Source: Calvatia gigantea
Lineage: Eukaryota > Basidiomycota > Agaricomycetes > Agaricales > Lycoperdaceae
Length of the DNA: 64,000 bases
Assembly (NCBI GenBank): GCA_025093985.1
Contig: JACAAK010000009.1
Span: forward strand, 2,046,001 to 2,110,000
Direction: 5' to 3'
This document shows positions 10,573 to 20,717 of the stretch, piece after piece. Below the pieces are notes generated by a model. The model saw nothing but the letters and a program-made list of their open reading frames with translations, made no database searches and had not been told where the DNA came from. Position numbers and translations under genes: made by a program. How positions within the stretch are numbered: the stretch's first letter is position 1; each line of letters starts with the position of its first letter.

Positions 10573-11074
10573 CGAATCTAGAAAATGTATGCGTGGAGTC
10601 AACCGGCCAAATAAATTCTCGATCATCTCGATGATCCAGATCTCATATCTGATGGTTATCAGTGAATAATCCACAATTATATACTCTTCCCTCATTCCGC
10701 CAGCCAATTTTATCCGTGCTACTCGCCCGGATACGAGCACAATGGCCAGATTTTCATTCTTTACCAAGGTCTTTACCAAGACACAATGTGAAAGAGACGG
10801 GTTCCGTGTTCCCATTTCTCAAGTTTTGGCGCTGGCGAAGTGTCGGCCGCGTTACCACCTGCTCCCAGCGGGCTTCTTTCAGTGGTTCGATTTTGCGATT
10901 GTTCCCAGTCAATTAGCCTGAGCTAGGTCGCCACGCAGAGCCGACCTGAATAGGTTCTGTTGTCAATCGCATCGAGGAATCGACAAAATATCAATGTAGC
11001 AGCTCTGTCTCCGCACCGGTTCCAGAAAACTAGATTTTCGCTGTCTTTGTTGATTCAATGCTGCCGGGGGGATG
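10573..11074. other. Intergenic, no gene seen
   Basis: The 3' flank of bioDA up to the TA target site of the complete Tc1 element holds only short, unsupported frames. Confidence 0.5.
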
Positions 11075-11076
11075 TA

Positions 11077-11287
11077 CAGTAAGGGACAAAACCCTTCCAA
11101 TGATTTTGACTTTTTCATGAAATCTCAAATAACTCAGCAACCACTAAGCCAATTCATTTCAAATTTTAAATGAAGGTAGTCATGCTTCTTATCTACAAAT
11201 ATGTTTAAGCATTTAATATTATACTTTGTTTCTATGGAGATATGAATTATTGAATATTATGAGTGCATTGGAAGGGTTTTGTCCCTC
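11077..11287. repeat. Left terminal inverted repeat of the Tc1 element
   Basis: About 211 bp, pairing imperfectly with 12471-12681. The outer edge reads AGGGACAAAACCCTTCCAAT, and the inner edge (11266-11287) carries the same word in reverse complement. Each repeat is therefore bordered on both sides by the presumed binding word. The identical arrangement is seen at 2992-3202 in the other copy. Confidence 0.85.
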
Positions 11288-11425
11288 ATCTTCTCCAGGC
11301 ACATAACTCTGTTTACTGCTCTCAAACAAATTCAAATAAAATCATATGATGAGAGTAGATTGTGTATAAAGATGAAAGCTTACTTCTCCAGGCCAAAGTA
11401 ACCCAATAACTTATCTTCTGTTGAC

Positions 11426-12442
11426 ATGAAACCTCTCTCTTCTTCTCAGATTGATCATATCCTCTTTCTCCTTGACAAAGGACATACTGCTACCCAAATT
11501 GCTTCCACTACTGGTTATTCCCTCAGTACTATCTCTAGAGTTCGCTCTAAACATAGGCCAACAATTTCCAAATCCACTGGTGGCCATCCAAGCAAGCTTT
11601 CCCCCTCTGATACCAAATATGCCATTTGACTTCTCACCTCTTGCAAGGCCGATAATGCCTCTCAGGTCACAAAGGCCCTCCAAAATGTTACCAACCAACC
11701 TGTTTCATCCAAAACAATTTGAAGGACACTCAAAAGGGCAGGGATGAAGGCTGTAGTGAAGAGAAAACGGCCTTTACTCACTAGGGTTCACAAGCAGAAG
11801 AGGCTGGTGTTTGCAAAAACATATGCAAACTGGACTGTGGAGGACTGGAAGCAGGTAGTTTGGACAGATGAGACTAAAATCAATTGGATGGGGTCAGATG
11901 GAAGGCATTGGGTGTGGAAAACAGCAGGAGAGGGGCTTAGTGACAGGCTGGTGAATGGAACTGTCAAGTTTGGAGGAGGTTCTTGCATGATATGGGGGTG
12001 CATGCTATGGCAGGGGCCTGGCCATATACACCACATTGAAGGTACCATGGATGGTGACCTTTATGTTTGCATTTTGGATGACAAACTTTACCAAAGTCTC
12101 AAGAAATACAGGAAGAAGAAGTGGCAAGTCCTTTTCCAACAGGACAATAACCCCAAACACACAAGCAAAAAAGCAAAAATGTGGCTTGAAAACAATGGTT
12201 TAAAGGTTATGGAGTGGCCACCACAGTCCCCAGACCTTAATCCCATTGAACAGCTCTGGACTTATGTCAAAAACAGGCTAGAAGAGTATGAAAACTACCC
12301 TTCCAGCATAACTGAACTCAGAGAAAGGGTGGATATAGAATGGGGCAAAATTCCTGCATCAGTGTGTCAGAATTTGATAGAGAGTATGCCTAGGAGGGTT
12401 CAGGCTGTTTTACAGGCCAAAGGGGGCTATACAAAGTACTAG
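11426..12442 (+). pseudogene. Tc1-family DD34E transposase with two in-frame stops
   Basis: A single frame runs from ATG 11426 to the stop at 12440-12442, about 338 codons, interrupted by TGA at 11627-11629 and 11720-11722. Between and after the stops the frame still reads like the family (KADNASQVTKALQ; then KRKRPLLT). At both stops family members carry arginine as I remember them, so each TGA is best explained by CGA to TGA. The N-terminus is a helix-turn-helix (TATQIASTTGYSLSTISRV). The catalytic triad is intact: VWTDETK, QQDNNPKHTS and SPDLNPIEQLW, with 34 residues between the second Asp and the Glu. An intron removing both stops is unlikely because it would delete conserved sequence. The segment from 11744 could be translated alone but lacks the DNA-binding domain. 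Confidence 0.88.
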
Positions 12443-12470
12443 AGAACTGATTTTGTGTAGTTTCAGACAG

Positions 12471-12681
12471 AGGGACAAAACCCTTCCAATGGACTCATAA
12501 TGTTGATTAATTCATATCACCACAGGAACTTAATATTACATAATGCTGTTTATACCTATTTGTAGATAAGATACAAGACTACCTACATTTAAATTCTGAA
12601 GTGGATACCTTTACTGGTTGCTGAGTTATTTGAGATTTCATGAAAAAGTCAAAATCATTGGAAGGGTTTTGTCCCTTACTG
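12471..12681. repeat. Right terminal inverted repeat of the Tc1 element
   Basis: Partner of 11077-11287, with several substitutions in its middle part. The border words are intact at both edges (agggacaaaacccttccaat from 12471 and its reverse complement up to 12676). It starts about 30 bp after the transposase stop. Confidence 0.85.
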
Positions 12682-12683
12682 TA

Positions 12684-13052
12684 CCACACAAGATGGCAGG
12701 TCCAAGTCTATCCTTCCTGGTGTCACTCATTCACTGTGTTTTCTCACAATAGGCATTTCTTAATGGGGAAGCATCTTGCAGAAGCATATGGAACGTCATC
12801 CATCATAGTTGTTTAAGCGGGGCAGGAAGGGGCAAATACCGAACCATTGTACGTTCTGTGGCATCCCTGTGATCATTCCAACTTCTCTGGTAAGAAAATT
12901 TGACAGAGGAAATGCATCGGCGCGGTGCATGCATCTATTGGAAAAACGGGTATTCCCTTCCCGGTACCCAGCAAGAACTCCTTCAATTACTTAAAGACTA
13001 ACGAGAGAGTGACGAGCAAAGAAATCCTGCCCAGTCAATCCTACGTCCACTC
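12684..13052. other. Intergenic, promoter side of the FAD oxidoreductase
   Basis: There is no supported coding sequence between the Tc1 right end and the ATG at 13053. The transposon lies 370 bp upstream of that gene and could affect its expression. Confidence 0.4.
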
Positions 13053-15078
13053 ATGTTGCCCGGATATTGCATTCTCGTTGGACTATATCTAGTCCGCCTT
13101 TGCGTTGCCTCGCGAACGCACTGCAAGACTATGCCGCAAGACCCAGAATGGCCTGGTGAATCCGTTTGGAATCACTTCAACGCTTCGGTAGACGGGCGCT
13201 TGATTCGCACTATCCCTATCGCATCAGTATGCCATGGATCTGATTACAACCCTACAAAGTGCGACACCGTACAACAGGGGTGGCACCATTCCCAATTACA
13301 GTACGTCGCCTTCTAAACGCTTCCTTGGATTTGAGACTTCTGCTTTTTGTAGTGAAGAATATGCGTCATCCATCATGTCGCCCGTTTTCTTAAACAAGAG
13401 CTGCGATCCCTTCACCTTGTGAATGACCAGTGCGAGATCGGGGCCTACGTACAGTATTCAGTCGATGTGGCGACACCAGACCATATCATCCGAACGCTCG
13501 AGTTTGCAAAGAAACACAACATCCGTTTTGTGGTGAAGAACACCGGACACGAGTAGGTCGCTGACACCAAACTATTCAAATAGGACTGACTCGCCTCATC
13601 CAGTTACATGGGTAAATCAACTGGTGCTGGTGGTTTGGCCATCTGGATGCACCACCTGACGGACAGAGAGTGGATCCCGCAATACATTGGTCCCAAATAT
13701 TCTGGACCCGCAGTGAAAATTCATGCCGGAGTTATTGGTGATATGCTCGGACAAGATGCCGAAGCCAGGGGCCAAGTCATTGTTGCCGGACAATGTCCTG
13801 TGAGTCCCCCACCAGCAGTTCATCCATTGCGAGAATACCACTCACCGAGTGAAAGACCGTTGGTTATGCAGGTGGCTATATACAGGGTGGTGGTCACTCC
13901 GTATTAAGCTCTCTGTATGGCATGGCTGCAGATCAGGTCCTGGAATTCGAGGTCGTCACCACCAACGGCAAGTTCGTTCGTGCATCACCCTCGGAAAATT
14001 CAGACTTATTTTGGGCCCTGAGTGGTGGAGTAAGTCACCTCAAGAGTCGGTCTTCATTTTCGCTAACGGCTGAATAGGGAGGAGGCACATATGGAATTGT
14101 CTGGTCTGCCACTGTCAAAACATATTCTGACATGCCTGTAACAAGTGTCCGCGTGCTCTACCAACCTGCTTCTTCTGACAAAAGTGCTTTGGATATACAC
14201 TGGCAGAGCATTGCCATCTACCTCACGGAATCACCCAGATATCTCAGCGCAGGTGCCTATCACATCAACTACTTTGACAACGCCCTCTTCCATGTTGTAA
14301 TCCTCTTCCCGAAGAAAACCCCTGAAGAGGTAGCTGCCTTGACCCAGCCTTGGTTTAATGGGCTACAAGCTCTCGGTATCACTCCTGCTATTTCGGAGAC
14401 CGTCCAACACCCGACCGTGCGCAACGCGACTGTGCTCGTCTACGAGATCTTCGGTGGGGAGATCCTCATCGGAACTGACCTCTACGGTGCCCGCATCCTA
14501 CCCATGAGATTCTGGGAAACAGAGCGAAGCCGCGCTAGTTTGTTTAATACCCTACGAGGGATCGTCAACGACGGTGGTCATATCGTAGACATTGCCGTCA
14601 AGCCCACGAGAGATATTTCCGGAAACCCTAACAACGCCGTTCCCCCTGCGTTCAGGACGATGCACAGCATGTGTGTCGTTGTGTGGTATGAAGTTTCTTG
14701 AATCCGCTGAGCGTGACAGCAGTCTCTGAAAATTCGAGCCAGGAATTGGAATGACACTGCGACCTGGGATGAACAATTCGCGGGAACAAGATCAGTGACT
14801 ACCTTGACTAACAGACTCGCGAAAATAACACCAGAGACAGGAGCATACTTAAACGAGGCAAGTATTTGAGGCTCCCTCATATGAAGATGCTCACGCCTGT
14901 CTAGGCGGACGCATTTGATCCCAACTGGAAGCAAAATTTCTATGGAGTTAATTATGACAAGTTGTTGCGGATCAAAGATAAATACGATCCGGATCAGGTG
15001 CTATATGGCACGACTGCCGTCGGAGGGGATCGATGGGTGACGGTCGACAGCGGACGGCTGTGCCCACAGGGGGTATAA
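13053..15078 (+). CDS. Secreted FAD-linked oxidoreductase (berberine-bridge-enzyme type) with an apparent frameshift
   Basis: Exons 13053-13300, 13353-13552, 13604-13799, 13856-14029, 14078-14685, 14743-14857 and 14905-15078 sum to 1715 nt, one base short of a whole frame. The break lies in exon 2 near 13417-13433, where the frame changes between NKSCDPFT and DQCEIGAY. The protein has a signal peptide ([19 protein letters not shown]), the FAD_binding_4 fold with NTGHDYMGKS and GQCPTVGYAGG, and a BBE-type C-terminus (NYDKLL...YDPDQVLYG). The His of NTGHD and the Cys of GQCP fit bicovalent FAD attachment. The last intron (14858-14904) has a GC donor (GCAAGT). Such enzymes oxidise sugars, alkaloids or other secondary metabolites; the substrate is unknown. 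It is either a young pseudogene or contains a consensus error. Confidence 0.8.
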
Positions 15079-15299
15079 GCGAGCAGAAGGGTCACTTTTC
15101 CGAGCCTACCTTGATTGTTCAACCCCCTCCACAAGAAAGGAACTCCGCAACCAAATGACTAACACCTACTTATGACTGTCAGTGTACTTGGTAACAAATT
15201 ATGCTTCCTTTTCCTGCCAAAGTGCTCAGTCCAGCTTCAGATCTCTCACATTCATTCCAGGATTAAGGCAGCCACGTGACGGTGCAAAGCGATTTAAGT

Positions 15300-18200
15300 C
15301 TAACTACGCCAGTACTGCGCTAGATCATGAATCCTATCCAGCACAACAGTCAAATAAGAAGTCTCGTTTAGCAACGTTTCGAAATGTTTGATAGCATCTT
15401 CCTCAGTCAGATCAAGCCTAAACTTATCTTGTATCTGTTCATGAACATCTCGGTGCTTGATATCGGGTATGTTCGCATCTACCATGAGTGCTACCAGGTT
15501 CAAAATGAGGTTGGCACTCTTTCGTAAGATCGTGAAGGCGGTGAAGCAGAAATTTTTGAAACGGGCATAATGTGGGGATTGGGCGCCGCCCATACCGTCG
15601 ACCATTTCTTTACAAACTTTTACTGGAGGAGGGAACGGTTTGGGATCTCGGCCGAGGATGTATCCAAAATCAACTATGGCGCCGGCCAGTCAGCAACTTG
15701 TGAGCATCCATAATGAAATTGAAGTACCATGGAAGAAGTGTCCATCGGGACCTACGAGTAAGTTGTCGAGGTGCCGGTCTCCTACGCCGAGGAGGTAGGT
15801 CACAACACAATAGCCAGCTAGCATTTGGTCAGGAACCAAAGGTGGTATAATGTTATTTGCGACCTCACCGCAGCTTCGAACAAACGTATCGATCACACTT
15901 GGTTCGACGCCAGAAGTCCCAACACTTCCCTCATCAGGGTTATGCACGCGAAGGTAATTGAGAAGGTTCCCATACTCGCTGACGATAGCCGCGATAGTTT
16001 TGCTTGGGATGAATTGCACCATCCCCTGTAATGAACCAGTAGCAAGAACATCATAAGGGCTTAACTTCAAGTCCAGATTCTCTTTCCGTAGTAATCGATC
16101 CATGAGTGTAATCAGCTGGATCACAAGCTGATCCTGGCGCATGTCGTCTCCATCTTTAAAGATTACAGGGTATTCGGAACCGTCCGAACATTGGAAGTTC
16201 AAAAGCAGCGGATATAGGTTGGACTTGAAGACGGACGACTTCTCGGGGGTGATTCCTGTAATTTCAATCTTGGCGTTCAGGGGCAGTGGCAGCGGCGGCA
16301 TAGAAGACAGGTTGCTCCGCGAGTCTGCAAGGATGGAACGAAGCCGTTCAATCTTCTTGGGCCGGGGATCTTTTGATGTTCGAAGCTCGCGAGCTCGTTT
16401 TGCAAGTGTTTCCACAAGAAGACCCTGTCTTCTCATTAGCTCACGGCGCTCGGAACCGCCTCCGGACTAGGTCACGGTTGGTTCTGTGATTTCGCGGTGT
16501 GAAAGGGATAACCTACCTCTAGGATCTTGTTCATAAACTTGAACACAACACGGCCATACATCTTAGCCATGATCCTATCTTCGAGGGCCACCTCGACCAT
16601 TAAGTACCAATACAAGCGATTGCCGAGAATAGGGTTCTGGACGCCCCTCAAGATAAGGAAATCGGTCAAACCGCTGTCTTCGTAAGAGATGGCGTTTGTG
16701 GCCGAGCGAGACGACCTCTGATCGCTTGCTGCGCTCTCGAATTTCAGAGCCTGGACAAGTTGAAGGAGATAGAGTAAGAGTTCCTGTCGTAGAGGCATGA
16801 GGAATGGTTCCAAAGTTAACCATACACATCCACTCACGTCATCATCGGCTCGACTGAGTTGCTTGACAGCGAAAGCCCGCACTCTCGAGTCAACGGTATT
16901 AGGCCCAAGGAGCTCCAGTGCATCGTCAGTATCAATTTCGGTCCACATGGGCAGCAACTCTTCCACCGCCTGCTTGACCTCGAACGAATCTCGCCAGGTA
17001 ACAGCTCTGAGGAATTTGGTAAGGCCTCGCTTATCCCGGGCCAAATAGAACCGAAATTTCCAAATCAAATCCTTCTCCTCGGAAGTCAGCTGTTGGCTTG
17101 GAGAATAATTGAGGATAACCTGAAAGGGACTCAGTTGCCACACTCATCTCAACCGAAAAATCTCACCCCAAGTTCATCTCGTATCTTGGCATTTGGTTTG
17201 AGCTCTCTGTCATAAGGGCTGCTTCGATGGCTTCGGACCAGACGCCGGTGCTTGTCTTCAACCGGGTTATCGTGAACGATGTCAGGATCAATGACACTCC
17301 AGAGGCTAAGATCGTGAACTAGGTTAGGTAAGAGGTTGGTAGTTGCAGGCTGATGTGGTGTTGTGCTCGCGTGTGTTACTGTTGTGATTGGCTGGTTGGT
17401 TGTTTCCTGCTCAGGCATTAAACTCTGTGGGAATTTGAACTAATGTGCAAGGGACTGACGGGTTCACTAAAGATGACAGGGAAGTCGAAACGCGGGAGGT
17501 CGATATAAAGGAACAAGTTTTCTGATTTCTCGGTTTCAGCCTAGACAACATAAGTCATTCATAACAATTAAACGATTGAGTACTTACAGCATGTATCTCC
17601 TCCATCCTCCTAAATGTGAGTTTGTCCAGCCAATCTGACTTCGGGAGGTCACCTCGTTCATATTTCTTGACGAGCTGAATGGGGGGAAGAGTGAATTTGC
17701 GAAAGCGAAGGAAGCTAATCAGGCGTACCTTTTCCAACCGACCCATCTCGTCCTGTACTTCCATCTTACTAGGTGTAGTAGTGTCAACACTTCCATCGGC
17801 CTCAGCCCCTGGCCACAGCAAAAGCCTGTGCTTTCCACGGCGGAGTGTCCTGCACATTGTTCATGAGCATCCAACATCTCACCCCACTCTGCCACTTGCC
17901 ATTTCTTCCCAAATAACCTAAAAGTGGACCCTCCAACAGGGACCGCGGACCGAGGGCCACCAGTATCCCAAACCGTGAAAGTGATCTGTGAGCTCAGAGG
18001 AAGGTCACAGTAACGTATTGGCAACGTTATCCACTCATTCCACCTGGAATGTTCAGGTCATTCGTTTGCGGTTACACAATCAAACGTCCTACTTGCGTAT
18101 ACGAGTTCTTGAATGCCTTGAAAGACGTGCGAAAGGGTATCGTCAAGGGTTTGTTGTCCGCAACCAACTGGCAAGTCACGTATAGATCCGAGAACGACCT

Positions 18201-18469
18201 GGGAGGTTGTCGAATTGTCTATGGTACTTGGGGGTTCGTTGTAACGGAATTGACTCACGATAATTGTACACCGTGGAACTTGAGCTCGGGGTTATCCAAA
18301 ATTTCGGTGAAGGAACGTGGCTTTCTAATTCCTTCAAGCTGAGATCTACCAGTTGCCAATTAGCTGAGACAAAGTCTTTCACAAATGCCTCGTACATTCT
18401 CAGAGTCACCGGCAGTTTGATATCGCATAGTTTAGCAAAAGTAAAATCGTCTCTGTTGTCCTTGTCCAT
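15300..18469 (-). CDS. VPS34: Phosphatidylinositol 3-kinase VPS34
   Basis: The start at 18469 gives [25 protein letters not shown], the usual entry into the C2 domain. Further exons carry the rest of the C2 and the linker ([34 protein letters not shown]), then the PIK helical domain ([14 protein letters not shown]). The kinase domain follows ([15 protein letters not shown], then [15 protein letters not shown] as catalytic loop). The activation segment [18 protein letters not shown] forms across the intron near 15690. The C-terminus ends AQYWRS, the hydrophobic Trp-containing tail of Vps34. It makes PI3P on endosomal and autophagic membranes together with Vps15 and Beclin/Atg6. The domain order is complete and I saw no frame break. 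It is the housekeeping class III enzyme. Confidence 0.95.
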
Positions 18470-18751
18470 TATACGAGTCTAGATGAAAGTAGCATTGGTA
18501 TAGATGAAAGCAAGGAGGAAGCTGAATGCGGTCCAGTCATAGTGTCCAACCTTAACTCCTTTGATCCCATGCTTATGTAATGTAGGGGAAGCAGTCGTTC
18601 CAACTTCGGCGTCAAAATGCATAACACGATATAATAAGGCCGAGATTGACCAACCACACGAGGAGTACGTCCTTGGAGGCTGACGCTTTGGAAGCCCTGT
18701 GATGCACATTGTATAAAATCTTAAAAAGAGAAACGGAGGACAAATAAACAC

Positions 18752-20090
18752 CTACGTCGACGCGGCAGGCTGTGGGCTTGATGATGGACCCGAGGAAGAC
18801 TGCGTCTGCCGTGGCTCGGCGGAAGCCCCCGGGCCAGTGAGGCTCGGTCCATTCTCACCATCTCTGTTTCCTACTTGTGCAGAGGGATTGAAAGCCAGCG
18901 TAGTATTGCTCTGCAAGACCCATCGTATTCCACCCATGACATGAGACAAAAATAGTTCGTCCTAAATACGCATTTAATGAGCTGTTGATCCGTTTCTCGT
19001 AAATCAAACGAACGACTCAGTACCTCCCATGTTTCGTTCAAATGGCCCAAGCTAGTATAGAAACTACGTCCAGCAAGACCGCCACTACCGACGCCAGCAC
19101 CATGTTCTTGATACCAAGCTTGAATCCCTGTCAATGTACAAAATATTCCAAGACATATGAATGACTTACCAATAGGATGGGGAGATCCTTGATCAGATTT
19201 ACGTGTGCCGTTATCTACGAAAGTCGTTGTGACAATTAGTAAATTGTGTCTTCATGGCCCCGAGCATTCGCTGACCGACGTAGCTAGATTCGTCAGCGGC
19301 AAGCACAACGACCGCACCAAGAGAACGAGGATCGGATACAAAGGTATACCTGGATAGTGGTTGAGTAGAGGCGAACCTGCCGCAAATCCTACTCACATTT
19401 CGTCCACCACTTTCCACGCAGATGGTAAACCGGAAGTACTCGGATGGTCCCGGACAATCACGTCGACAGTCTTTGGAATCTCGTTGCTTAGCAGAGAAGG
19501 TACAAGAATGAGAAGTAAGGACGCACGGCGTTTTGTAAGTCGGCATGATAATCAAAGTACGAACCTAACGCAAGCGTCAGCCCCTCCTGCTTTCAAAACA
19601 CAGCGCAACCCTACGTACCAAGTTCCTTCCCATAAAACGTCGTGTTCCTTAGACAATCGCTCGCGGAATGGATGGCAACAAAGTTTCCTCCTTTGTTCAA
19701 ATACCCTTGGAACGCCATCTTCCCAGCGTCGTCCAGAACTCTCGACTCGTGAGTACGAAAATTAATTCAGGGAAATTACGCATACCTTCCCCCGTATTAC
19801 TCAGAAACAAGACTGCGTCGTATTTCTGTAGCTTATCATCCGTAAACTGGGCTTGGTCTTCCGTATGATTTAACACGGCATTAATAGCGGATGAGTGGCT
19901 GGTCAAGGCCTCGACAGCGGTAGGTATGGAATCATGGCGAAATGCCACTGTTCGCGAGAATACGAGAATACGAGCAGGCGAAGCCCTTGTTGACAGGATA
20001 TTGAACGAGGCGTAGATTGAGAGATATAGGAACCACAACCTGTCGAGGAAATCAGAGCGTGCAGGTGCGGGCTATCTCTTAAACATACAT
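18752..20090 (-). CDS. Secreted ThuA-domain protein, start codon split by an intron
   Basis: No ATG opens the main frame. A perfect donor in AT|GTATGT (20090-20083) and an acceptor ending at 20040 join AT to G, giving MLWFLYLSIYASFNILSTRA, a good signal peptide. The mature part begins ARILVFSRTVAFRHDS. It continues through FTDDKLQKYDAVLFLSNTGEVLDD, GGNFVAIHSASD, YFDYHADLQNA, DGTRKSDQGSPHPI-like and LGHLNETW, all typical of the ThuA family, a class I amidotransferase-like fold. The tail is Ser/Pro/Gln-rich and ends QPAAST. Further introns were read at 19795-19739 and several below. ThuA proteins are linked to trehalose or other sugar utilisation in bacteria; the role of secreted fungal versions is not known. 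The stop lies 282 bp from the VPS34 start on the same strand. Confidence 0.85.
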
Positions 20091-20717
20091 TGTGTCCGAT
20101 ACAGTGCCCGCTGCTTTACTGGCGTGGTGCCGAGCCCGGTTGTGTGACCCGCCAGTTGGATATGTTTGTTTTTCCAGGGGATTAATCACTTTCCGAGGAT
20201 ATTCCTAAAGGGGATGTACTGAAGTTTGTGATCAGTGTCGTAAAATTAGTTACAAAATCTGTACTCTGCTGCTTCGGCACAAATTAACAGGGATGGAACG
20301 GTTCACAAGATTAGTGTATTAAAAAAGTCCCCAATGTGGATTATTCTGTCCGGTAGGAAACCAACCTACATACGTTCCGGTCAGCGAGTGAAGGGATGTT
20401 AAGTGGGAAGAGGGACTTTTCGATGAATGTCGATACTTGAAGAGCTTGAATGCATACTCAATGCAAGCTCAATGTACAGTTCGCGGATAGACTCCGGAGG
20501 GGGGGGGGAGAAAGTCAAGTTTCTAAATGTGATTACGCGTGAGGTACATATTAGACTAGGGATGGTAGTTGAGTGTAAGGATCTGTTGAACTAGTAAGAA
20601 AAGCGTCGAGGTGCAGCTGACATCCAGCATAGCGGTCATAACATAGCATGGTAAGGCTCGAAATCGAGGGGTATCACGGGGTGGAGGGTCCGATCTAGTA
20701 AAGGAAGACTGATAACA
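20091..20717. other. Intergenic, 3' side of the Hsp40 gene
   Basis: No coding frame is supported. There is a ten-G run near 20502-20511. The region presumably holds the ThuA gene promoter and the 3' untranslated region of the Hsp40 gene. Confidence 0.5.

Larger units (their letters stand above)
11077..12681 (+). mobile_element. Tc1/mariner element, complete copy (1605 bp)
   Basis: The element begins CAGTAAGGGAC and ends GTCCCTTACTG. It is flanked by TA on both sides (11075-11076 and 12682-12683). It carries inverted repeats of about 211 bp at each end and one transposase gene interrupted by two stops. It is the template for the truncated inverted copy at 2480-3202. The two lie about 7.9 kb apart and bracket the Nudix, unknown and bioDA genes. 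Confidence 0.93.

Noticed and set aside
3203..11076. Treating the two inverted Tc1 copies as ends of one large composite transposon carrying three genes
   Set aside because: Each copy has its own element ends and TA sites, and the enclosed genes are ordinary housekeeping genes. Two independent insertions explain the data.
11630..11743. Intron in the Tc1 transposase that would remove both stops
   Set aside because: The sequence between and around the stops reads as conserved transposase in the original frame, so splicing it out would delete part of the DNA-binding domain.
13053..20090. Secondary-metabolite cluster around the FAD oxidoreductase
   Set aside because: Its neighbours are a transposon, VPS34 and a ThuA-like gene. 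No backbone enzyme, P450 or transporter is nearby.
20495..20515. Ten-G run as a regulatory or G-quadruplex element
   Set aside because: A single homopolymer in an untranslated region is more simply slippage, and there are no further G tracts close by.
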